From positions 147,501-211,500 of the forward strand of contig JAJTWR010000205.1 of NCBI GenBank assembly GCA_021613335.1: a stretch of DNA of 64,000 bases, read 5' to 3'. Every line of letters begins with the position of its first letter. The first letter of the stretch is position 1. This DNA is from Whitmania pigra. Lineage: Eukaryota; Annelida; Clitellata; Hirudinida; Haemopidae. The notes beneath the pieces were generated by a model. The model saw only the letters and a program-made list of their open reading frames with translations, searched no databases and had not been told where the DNA came from. Shown here piece after piece: positions 55,428 through 64,000 of this stretch. The translations under genes and the position numbers were made by a program.

Positions 55428-57558
55428 ACAACAATAATAATAATAAATAATGATAACAAAAACAATAATAATAATGAATGATAAGATATCACATTTGTAA
55501 CACAGCTCATTATCTATGCTGACAAAAAGCACAAAATGGCAGTTACGGCAAATCAGCTACGAAAAGCACAAACGATTGTTTGACAAGACCAGCATCCTTT
55601 ATGAATACAGTCTCAAAGTAATTTACTTTTTTTTAAACAACTCTGGCAGACCAGCGTCCAAAAAATGTGTACCACAAAGTTTAGAGTAACACAAATGCTA
55701 TAAGAGTATCCTATATTGAAGCAAACTTATTATATTATATGAGGTGGATCTGTAAAATTATTGTATTTGAGGAATGCTATCTCTAGTTTTGACAGGAGTC
55801 TATGTTTTCTATTTACATTCATTCATTCTTAGAAACCTCATTCATTCACCCATTGATAGACCTCTTTCTTTTTACTTTTTTTCCACATCCAATCAGAAAA
55901 CAAGCTCAGAAAACAAAACCAGGTTGAGTAGAACGTCCTACCTACCCAATTAGATCCTTATACAGAGATCTGGTCATGGTAAGGTACGGTTCGACAGTGT
56001 CTTCGAACTGGCAGAGAGATCCTCCGATGCAAAAGTGGCGGAACAAGAGGAAAAGGAATTCGCGCCTCTCCGAGGGGCTGAACATGTCGAAGTTTGGCGA
56101 GTCCTCCATCAATAACATCTGGAGTTAGTCGTGCAAGTCGCTTGTTTATTTAGTCATTTTAATCATATTTGTTATTATTATCATCATTGTTAATGCTAAT
56201 ACTACTGTTATCAAAAGTTACTACTATAATTATTACCATTGTTGTTATTATTGATTTTATTATTATTACTATCATTATTATTAATATTATTATAAAACAG
56301 TTATTCACATCAAGATAGCCATAATTAACAGTGATTATGTTTTATTTGTAATCCATTTACACTGTACAATAAGTCACATGCACAGATTTTGGTAACCATT
56401 TCTATTAAATGTTAACCATTTCTATTAATTGTTAACCATTTCTATTAACTGTTAACCATTTCTATTAATTGTTAACTATTTCTATTAATTGTTGACCATT
56501 TCTAATCATTGTTAACCATTCCTGTAGGACTCCAAAGGTACCTGATACCAGCACAGCACTGCCAGTGACAGCTAGCCATTCAGACAAAACAACATATCGC
56601 TCCTTGACTTACTTTCTTGAGTTCGTCGTCGATCGACAGCTCAGGAATTTCCTCGCAGTGCTCCTCGAAGCATCTGACGACATGACCTGACTGAGATCTC
56701 ACGACCTCGCCATCATGGAGGCGGTCAAAAAAGGTCATCGAGGTCAGAGAACAGGCTATATCGTCTATGGAAACATGACTTGCCTGGATTCCTAAATTTT
56801 ATTCAACATTTTAAGTAATTAGTTATTATTAACGTAATTAATTACATTATTTATAATTGATGTAATTATTTATAATTAATGTAATTATTTATAATTAATG
56901 TAATTATTTATAATTAATGTAATTATTTATAATTAATGTAATTATTTATAATTAATGTAATTATCATTGTAATTAAGTGTTGTTACCAAGAATATTCCTT
57001 TATAATGATTAATATCATAATTATTAATGTAAACATCTTTGTTATATTGAATACATATAATTTAAATAAATGTTGACCAAAGGGCGTCCATTTTCCACTG
57101 GAGGAAATAATTTGAAGGTTGTGATAAACCAGGGGATCTTGAAAAAATGCCTTAAACAATAAATAAATGAAGTGATAATTTGTCATTCATTAAGGCTGAA
57201 ATATTTAATAGTTTAATAGCTAAAATTATCTTACATATCAACGATAAATACAAATTTTTTGTCTGAACAACAGATTGCAAAATATGACCTTATCCGGATA
57301 TAAATAAATTACTTGCCAAAATAAACTCTTCTTTCTGATAAACTTGAAAAGCTTGGTCAAAGGAAAATGCCTGCACCTTTATTCTGTTTAGCATGGACCT
57401 TTATAACAAATCGAAACTTAGATCCTTTTTCTACTATTTAAAGTAATTGTTGCAAACCATTTTAAAAGGTAATCTCTAGCATCTCTATTTTCTAGCGAAT
57501 CAAACTGTTTAGAAGCCAGAAAATGAAACGTAAATTTCGCTCCTTCTCCCCTCTTCAT
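54901..57558 (-). CDS. CFAP300: CFAP300 (C11orf70 orthologue), complete, 7 exons, 274 residues
   Basis: Cilia- and flagella-associated protein needed for dynein-arm assembly or transport in motile cilia. Exons in transcript order: 57558-57458, 57398-57317, 57150-57055, 56783-56613, 56118-55946, 55389-55323, 55035-54901 (TGA). All phases match. Signature stretches agree with the family as I recall it: FHFLASKQFDSL, WSMLNRIKVQAFSFDQAFQ (W split across intron 1), MTFFDRLHDGEVVRSQSGHV, EFLFLLFRHFCIGGSLCQFE, SLYKDL, and YPSSENHPQDFAYLCINPIK with VYVLYH near the C-terminus. The length is close to the human protein. Intron 2 appears to use a GC donor (TTG|GCAAGT); the GT two codons away breaks the frame. 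The gene is divergent from Frizzled, 406 bp away. ATG 57558 aligns with the expected N-terminus. Presence of this gene implies motile cilia. Confidence 0.93.
55392..55480. repeat. AAT microsatellite in CFAP300 intron 5
   Basis: (AAT)n with AAC breaks, between CFAP300 exons 5 and 6. Confidence 0.85.
56391..56520. repeat. 20-bp minisatellite (TTAACCATTTCTATTAATTG)
   Basis: About six and a half units of 20 bp with a few substitutions, in CFAP300 intron 4. Confidence 0.9.
56840..56965. repeat. 20-bp minisatellite (TGTAATTATTTATAATTAA)
   Basis: About six nearly perfect units in CFAP300 intron 3. Confidence 0.9.
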
Positions 57559-57964
57559 CTCGCTTTTTGAAATTTGTTTCCAAGGACGCGTCAGTATTGG
57601 TGTCAGTATTATCAATATATAATCTATATTGATGTCACACTTTGCAGTCATTTATGTAGTTCTAATATTTTTTAATAATTTGAGTTTAAGTTTTTAAAGA
57701 TAAACTCTGACTCGCAATAATACAAAAATGCTGCAATAAATTTTATTATCAGTATCTACGGACGCGTTGAATTGATGCTGTGATTTTTATTAATAAAACA
57801 TTTTCCAAAAAATTCTCATTATAAAAATTAATTTTGTAGATGCTGTTTAATATATTAACCGCAGGCTTTTGTACAGACTGTACTCGTCTTATTTACTTAG
57901 TAATGGCGTTTATATGTGCTCGTTTTTCATGGCTTCTGCATTGATTTGAGACGATTCTTTGAAA
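57559..57964. promoter_or_regulatory. Divergent intergenic region between CFAP300 and Frizzled
   Basis: Only 406 bp separate the two opposing start codons, so both promoters and 5'-UTRs must lie here (or further 5' exons are missing). AT-rich; includes TATATAAT (57618) and repeated GGACGCG motifs at 57583 and 57759. I saw no good RFX X-box, although a ciliary gene would be expected to have one. Confidence 0.55.
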
Positions 57965-59827
57965 ATGTCAGTAACAGAATTAGTTAGCCAAGAGGCCGTA
58001 GTCAATCCTCGAATGTTTAAAATTTCGTACTTGCTGATTTTAATTGTTTTCGAGTTAACATCGGTTCTGCCTGCTTCACAAAGGTCTGGCTCCCGAAACG
58101 TTGAGATTGGCGTTCCAACTCATGGAAAATGCGAGCCAATTACGGTTCAATTATGCAGAGATATTCAATACAACGAGACAATAATGCCTAATTTGTTTGG
58201 GCACAACACTCAAGAAGAGGCGGGATCGATAGCCCAGCAATATTTACCGCTCGTCAAAGTGCAATGTAATTCCTACTTCAAATTCTTCCTTTGCTCGCTC
58301 TATTTCCCCGTCTGTACGGTCTTAGATGAAGCACTGCCACCGTGCAAGTCCTTGTGCAAACAGGCAAAAGAGGGCTGCGAAGTTTTGATGAACAACTTTG
58401 GATTTGAGTGGCCGGAGGCCTTCGAATGCTCGAGATTTCCCGAGTCGGATTTGTGCGTCGGAGAGAACAGGACCGAATCTCAGAGCAACAATAACAACAG
58501 ACTTACTCCTCACAGGGGGGCCGCTAGCTTGGGAGGCAAAACGAAAAGACCCATCAACAGACCTGCACCGAAGGAATTGACCTGTCCTGGGTTCATGAAA
58601 GTCAACGTCAAGTACGACTACAAGCTCGTCATCGGAGACTCTCCGATCAAACACTGCGGAATGCCTTGCACCAGTCAAGGGGATCTCTTCAACGTGCCTG
58701 AAAGAAGGGAACTCATGAGGCTGATAGTCTGCGTCGTCGCTTGTTTGTGCCTGCTCTGTTCGCTCTTCACCTTCCTCACTTTCGTCGTCGACACCCAGAG
58801 GTTTCGCTACCCCGAGCGTCCCATCGTCTTCATCTCTGCATGCTACTGCGTCATGGCCATCGCCTACATCGTCGGATTTGCCATCGGAAATCGCGCGTCG
58901 TGCAGCGAATTCACCGAGAAGTACTTGGACGAAGACACTCCGTTCGTGACCACGCTGGTCACGCAAGGCACCAAGAGAGAGGGTTGCACCATTCTATTTG
59001 TCCTGTTGTACTTCAGCGGTCTCGCCAGTTCCATATGGTGGGTGATTCTGACCCTGACGTTTTTCCTTTCTGCTGGCCTCAAGTGGGGTCAAGAAGCGGT
59101 AGAAAACCGTTCCATGTACTTCCACCTCGTGGCCTGGGCAGTGCCGGGCGTGATGACCATCGTGCTCTTAGCCCTGGGTCAGGTGGACGGGGACATGCTG
59201 ACGGGCGTCTGTTACACGGGTCTCGTGAACGGCGACATGGCCAAAGCTTTCGTCATCAGTCCGATGATCACCATTTTAACGATCGGCACCGTCTTCCTGC
59301 TGGCCGGGTTCTTCTCGCTCTGCAGGGTGAGGAGAGCGATGAAGCACGACGGGTCGAGGACGGACAAGCTGGAGAAGTTGATGGTCAGGATCGGAATCTT
59401 CGGCGTCTTCTACGTCGTTCCCATCTCGATCGTCGTCGGATGCGTCTTCTACGAGATGGCCTGGCATGACGAGTGGATGAAAGGCTGGTACCACAGGCTC
59501 TGCACCACCCTTTCGGCCTCGAGGGTCTCCCAGTTGGACGAGGCGTCGTTCGGATTTCCCGGATTCAAGGACAGCTTCCAATTTCAGAACTGGGCTTGCG
59601 GAGACTATCTCAACCGCTTTGCCAGCAGCGCCTACCATAGACCGGACATCACCGTGTTCGGTCTGAAGCACCTCATGACCCTGGTCGTGGGTGTGGCCTG
59701 TGGATTCTGGGTGTGCTCGGGGAAGACGGCCGAGTCTTGGAGCAGGTTTTTCTGTCGTTCGTCTTACGACAAGAAACAACAGCAACACCAGCTCCAACAA
59801 AAGGAATTGCAGCCAGCGCTGCTATGA
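57965..59827 (+). CDS. fz1/2/7: Frizzled receptor (1/2/7 class), single uninterrupted exon, 620 residues
   Basis: Seven-pass Wnt receptor of the plasma membrane. ATG 57965 gives 620 residues. An internal ATG at 58013 (M17) would place the hydrophobic leader ISYLLILIVFELTSVLPA in classical signal-peptide position. The cysteine-rich domain (about 54-165) has the ten cysteines at 56, 64, 101, 110, 117, 127, 131, 138, 155 and 164 and a conserved N-glycosylation site (NET, 71). A linker with an Asn run follows, then seven membrane helices from about residue 252 to 583. The C-tail has the Dishevelled-binding KTxxxW as KTAESW (587-592). The CRD resembles FZD1/2/7. Oddities: the third extracellular loop is about 30 residues longer than in human FZD7; the tail ends in QPALL without the usual PDZ-binding end and is Gln-rich; the coding region is intronless and much GC-richer than its flanks. 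Confidence 0.96.
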   Translation: MSVTELVSQEAVVNPRMFKISYLLILIVFELTSVLPASQRSGSRNVEIGVPTHGKCEPITVQLCRDIQYNETIMPNLFGHNTQEEAGSIAQQYLPLVKVQCNSYFKFFLCSLYFPVCTVLDEALPPCKSLCKQAKEGCEVLMNNFGFEWPEAFECSRFPESDLCVGENRTESQSNNNNRLTPHRGAASLGGKTKRPINRPAPKELTCPGFMKVNVKYDYKLVIGDSPIKHCGMPCTSQGDLFNVPERRELMRLIVCVVACLCLLCSLFTFLTFVVDTQRFRYPERPIVFISACYCVMAIAYIVGFAIGNRASCSEFTEKYLDEDTPFVTTLVTQGTKREGCTILFVLLYFSGLASSIWWVILTLTFFLSAGLKWGQEAVENRSMYFHLVAWAVPGVMTIVLLALGQVDGDMLTGVCYTGLVNGDMAKAFVISPMITILTIGTVFLLAGFFSLCRVRRAMKHDGSRTDKLEKLMVRIGIFGVFYVVPISIVVGCVFYEMAWHDEWMKGWYHRLCTTLSASRVSQLDEASFGFPGFKDSFQFQNWACGDYLNRFASSAYHRPDITVFGLKHLMTLVVGVACGFWVCSGKTAESWSRFFCRSSYDKKQQQHQLQQKELQPALL

Positions 59828-61786
59828 AGGGTGATCGAGCGCTTTTTTTTATTTTTGATGAAACGATGATGCGAAGTTATCATTTGCTGTTGAGGCATTC
59901 ACACTGTTTGGGAGTTATTTTAAAATCTGGATGACATCATTATTTCTCTCTTATTTTACTCTCGTGTGAGTAACAATAGCTCAGGCCATGTTAGTCATTT
60001 TAATGGTACATACCCATTTTGTTTTTGGTTATATTATTACCATTGTCATCATTATCATCATGCTGGTGATGTTACAGTGTTAAAGTCATTAATGTGCTTA
60101 AGTATTGATCGGTCAACAATATATTGATTGGCTCTTTACAATGAATCCTAAAAGATATTATTGGTCGTCTGTCCTCAGTCTTCATTGGTAGTTATTTTTG
60201 TCTCGTCAACGTCCACGAAATCATCGTAACAAAATCATTGTAACGTGTTTTGATACCGATGTGTTTTTTTATCTACAAGAAGTCATTATTCTGATCCTCT
60301 CGTTCACCACGTTTATTTCGTTCGTTTATTAGCCTCTAATCAGGGTCAACTCGTGGTTCACCGATTTGGTTCTTCTTTCGAGTAGTCTTATGATTGTACT
60401 CTCTCTCGCGTTCTCCGGAGCGGAACGTGGCGCTCGTTCTGGTTCACTGCTTTTGGTTTGTGGACTTAAGGTTTTAGTAAGCCTCTGTTTTCTTTCTACG
60501 ACCTGTTTACATTATTAGTTAGCAGCTTTATTGCATTCTACTAGATCAATGTCAATTTTTCATTAGCATCATCTATCTGCCTGTTTGCAAGATTTCTTTT
60601 GTTGCTCGGGGTGAGAGCTGTTAATCCTGTATTCGAGATCGGCTCGGTCGAGCAGACGTCTCGTCGACCTTGTGTGTTTTTCTGCGGTTTTATCTAGCTA
60701 CTATCTATCTATCTATCCAGCTTTGTTATTTTTTTCCGTAGCAAGTATTTTTAATTTTGTTTTTTTTTTAAATTTTCATTATTTTTTGGTAAACAATTTT
60801 TAGTCACTGATGGGTTTGTGCATATTATATTTATTTTTTTTTTTGGTTCCTGAGACAAGGGCAGGTTTTTGCATGAGTTGTTTTTCATTTTAAATTGACA
60901 AGTCGATACAAGTCACTCAAGTTTCCCCGAACGAGATTTCAGAGGCGGATCCGTCTCGACTTATTTCATGCTTTTGTTTGCTTTGAGCCTCGTCATCGCG
61001 TCGTACTTCGCAACCTCTCGGAAGCACGAAGGAGTCTGGTCCGACTTTCGAGATTTCGTTTCAACGTCTTTTGAGAACTTGTTTGCAAACATTTATGTCA
61101 CCTTAAATTTACAACAATCCAATGTAACGCAATTCGGTTTTACTCGTGGTTCTGTTTTGTCGAGGCTTCGATCATTGAATAAATTATGCGACAAAATACT
61201 ATTTGCGCATGCTGGTTCAGACCGTAAATAGGTATTGCGACGTGCTGATGTCCACATCACTGACATCTGGAAGCCAATTATCCCATAGAAATTATAATAT
61301 AATATTTGTGAGAATTTTGTTCACCTTAGGACTGGGAAAATCAGCTCGCCAGGGCAATTTTGAAATTTGACATGTGACAACCATTCCGGACAACTTTTAT
61401 TAATGCCATGGCATTCAATACAAAGATGGTGGGTCAACAAATCTTTCCATGCAATTCAAAATGCTCAGCCACCACAAACAGCAACCTTATCGATGGGAAT
61501 GTGCCAGAACCACCTCAATCCGAGAGCAGACGTTTCAACCGCTATATACGGCAACGGACCAGAACGTCGGGATAATCGATGGCAACGGTTTATGACATTG
61601 GCATGCCTAGAATTGGTTACCACTAACAACGACAACAACAATAAAATCAACAATCCAAAATCGCATTCACGTCAACAACATCGACACAAAAAAAAACAAG
61701 GACGATGACGTTTTGACTTCACGGGCGCCTAGAAATAATAATTTAGACGACTGTCATCATCACCACCATCCATGTTGTCATCATTA
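59828..61786. other. Frizzled 3'-UTR and intergenic DNA, no gene seen
   Basis: Between the convergent stop codons of Frizzled (+) and SEC11 (-). T-rich in the first kilobase, as in a long 3'-UTR. An 87-codon frame at 60968-61231 and a 113-codon frame at 61367-61708 have no splice, codon or family support and are not called. Confidence 0.55.
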
Positions 61787-61923
61787 TCATGATTCCCTGT
61801 GGATCAAGGCAAAGACAGCTAACATGGCCAAGGTGAAATACTGCAAAAGAGAGATTTCATTAAAATGCTTGAAAATATTGTAAAAATTGAAAAAATTGAA
61901 AATAATAATACTAAACTACTACC

Positions 61924-61959
<36 letters not shown>

Positions 61960-63733
61960 CAAATACTAATAAACCACACATTCAACCAAGATTTAAAGTC
62001 TTCACATTTTGCATGGAAATGAACAAATTACCTTGAACTTCGGATAGTCGTTCATTATGATGGTGATCATGCCGATGTACGGAAGGTATCTGAAACGACG
62101 ACAAGGACGTTAAGCGATCACTCACTCATAAATGCAATCTCACACAACAGCCTCTGATGCTAATAAACATGATTGCACTTAGCGATTTACGTATTGCCAC
62201 CTCCTTCACGCCAATAAATTTCAGACCCTTCATCAGAATGTTGTCATTTGTCTTAGACCAACTATCTTTTTCATCAGCAGTTTAGTTATAATATACTGCA
62301 TAACCATCCAAATATTATCACCCAACTAATGCCTTTGTAACTCCAAAACTGAACTACTGAACTCTTTTAAACTCTTCCTTACCCTCTCGCCCTTCCAACG
62401 ACATCCTTTTTCTCGAGCCAGAGCTGACCGGGAGCATAAAGACCCCTGTCGTCGACCTGGTTGTTGTCACCCTTGGTTAGGAATTTTATGGTTCCATTCT
62501 CTCTGGAAAAATGGAAGAAATAATGTGGCTACGAATAGTAGTGAATCAATTAAAATTTTAAAGACAAAAAAAAAGGTTTTGAAGTTAATTAATGCATCAT
62601 CAGTTCATCAACGTAATCAAATAAAGTTCATCGACATATTGAAATAAACACATTCAAATGAAGTTGATCATCATAAGCATCATGCAAATGAATCAAAACA
62701 GCTTCAAACCTCTCGTGAACCCTCAAGGTTCTGTGGACGATCGGAATCTCTCGACCGTCGATCTTAAACACGACGATGTCGCCCACGCGGATGGGATCTT
62801 CCTCGACGTTGGTGAGGAACAAAATGTCCCCCCTGTAAAAGGCCGGCTCCATGCTGCCGCTGTAGTTAACAGTGAATGTGGACATTTGATAAATGTAATT
62901 TAACGATGAATATGAAAATAATATTGCTTTTATTATTGTTGTTGTATCTGAAGGATATTTATGTTTATGCTAATTCAAATCATTGTCTTTAAGATGGCAT
63001 TTATTTACTAAAAGCAGTAAGTTGTCAGTTGATTGGATAAATGAAATAAAATTACAACTTTATAGAATTAATTTGGACTTAATATTGCTGTTAGTCTCAG
63101 CCCAACCTAAGCCCTTAGCAATGACAGAAAGAAAACATATGTCCTAACTATATCTGTATCCAAAAAGAAAATCGTGTCCAAAAATGAAATTAATTGAGAA
63201 AGACTATCTATTAATTATTTATTAAACCGTTATTAAATTAATCAGTTAAACATGCACCTCAAAACAACCACTATCGGGCTTTCGCTTCCTGTTACAATCA
63301 TCAGGCCCTTCCATATCATGAGAGCTGAGGTGACAATCATGGCAAAGTTCATGACTTGGTAGTACAGCTAAAACGATTATTAATTATTAGACTCAATTCA
63401 AATTTGTGATCTATAAAGGCTAGTGTTTAAAAAAACATAAAGCACTATCAAAAAGTTAAACACATGTATTTCTAAAACCAAATCGATCACTAAATATTGT
63501 TTTACATGGTCGGATACAAATGTTGTTTAATACATCCGAGAATACATAATTTACAATCTAACAGATCCGTGTAAAGGGAATTAGCAAAAACACCGGCACA
63601 GTTTAACCAAAAGTACAACATAAAACAACAAATGCAGATTTTCACGAGCTAATCAAACTTAATAAATATACACCTGGCGTTTATCCATCCTTCGGACGTC
63701 ATCCAGAAATGAAAAACTGTCCAGTGCTCCCAT
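61787..63733 (-). CDS. SEC11: SEC11, catalytic subunit of the ER signal peptidase complex, complete
   Basis: Cleaves signal peptides from secretory and membrane proteins in the ER. Exons in transcript order: 63733-63674, 63367-63258, 62859-62710, 62502-62383, 62089-62032, 61840-61787 (TGA). Phases 0, 2, 2, 2 and 0 all join, giving 183 residues against 179 in human SEC11A. Motifs: N-terminal cytoplasmic [20 protein letters not shown], a membrane anchor ([20 protein letters not shown]), the catalytic box SGSMEPAF with S59, IVHR with H99, [10 protein letters not shown] carrying the conserved aspartates (119, 125), and a C-terminal hydrophobic segment ([17 protein letters not shown]). The serine codon before the catalytic Ser is split by intron 2. 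All key residues are present, so the enzyme should be active. SEC11A versus SEC11C is a vertebrate split and does not apply. Confidence 0.96.
61928..61960. repeat. AAT microsatellite in SEC11 intron 5
   Basis: Eleven uninterrupted AAT units. Confidence 0.9.
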
Positions 63734-64000
63734 TTTGCTTAAATCGGACAAACCAACGTTTATTCAAATGCCAAACAGATGCCCAGCTATATGTGAGGTA
63801 GACGTAGGAAGTCGTCAGCACAAATTTGATTTTATTCTTTATGTAAACAAAGTAAAACTTTTAAAATTTATTTTTAACATTACTATTTACATTAATTATA
63901 CAATTTATAAAATATTTTAATTACTTTTGAGATTTTTTTCTTTATCATTACAGGTCTTTGCTGCAAATTATATCCTACGATAAACTAGATCAAAGGCTGG
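63734..64000. other. Upstream flank of SEC11, no gene seen
   Basis: AT-rich end of the window. It should hold the SEC11 5'-UTR and promoter. The short open frame at 63735-63920 has no support. Confidence 0.5.

Noticed and set aside
58322..59800. Long antisense and alternative frames over Frizzled
   Set aside because: Shadows of a GC-rich, codon-biased receptor gene.
60968..61708. 87- and 113-codon plus-strand frames after Frizzled
   Set aside because: No splice sites, no family resemblance; AT/CAA-rich, probably UTR or intergenic.

Overview
This is a eukaryotic nuclear window. Protein-coding exons are short islands of higher GC in an AT-rich background full of trinucleotide microsatellites (GAT, TCA, TTA). 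Introns have GT-AG ends and reading frames join correctly across them. The gene set (a ciliary gene, a transmembrane collagen, Frizzled, a C2H2 zinc-finger protein) is that of a bilaterian animal. A lophotrochozoan such as an annelid is my inference from overall composition and dispersed repeats containing 'TTTATGTAGCGC'; it is not proven. Exon models were built by eye from splice sites, phase continuity and family alignment recalled from memory. No search was run.

Layout. 1-6140: microsatellite-rich, mostly non-coding DNA with one probable orphan terminal exon (2740-2890). 6144-9311 (+): a Lys/Pro/Ala-rich repeat protein of unknown function. 9989-14795 (-): a complete 298-residue CDK2-type kinase in eight exons, whose fifth exon lies inside an apparently perfect 752-bp tandem duplication. 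16376-18221 (+): an unrecognised acidic/basic protein. 19659-22119 (-): a C2H2 zinc-finger protein of 491 residues with about 12 fingers. 23891-36603 (-): a membrane-anchored collagen of the MACIT type (like collagens XIII, XXIII and XXV), with at least 19 recognised exons.

38985-54690 is a tandem array of three complete seven-exon DHRS11-like short-chain dehydrogenase genes plus a last-exon remnant of a fourth. It is laced with LTR fragments, a degenerate non-LTR retrotransposon and a hAT element nested in a Gypsy element. The first gene has lost the catalytic lysine. 54901-57558 (-) is CFAP300 (ciliary dynein-arm assembly), head-to-head with an uninterrupted Frizzled 1/2/7-type receptor gene (57965-59827, +). 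61787-63733 (-) is SEC11, the catalytic subunit of the ER signal peptidase.

The genes do not form one pathway; this is an ordinary gene-dense animal locus. I found no evidence for a prokaryote-like system. The most interesting observations are the duplicated kinase exon, the K-to-E change in one SDR paralogue, the nested transposon with a clean 8-bp target-site duplication, an apparent GC-AG intron in CFAP300 and a 12-nt microexon in the collagen.
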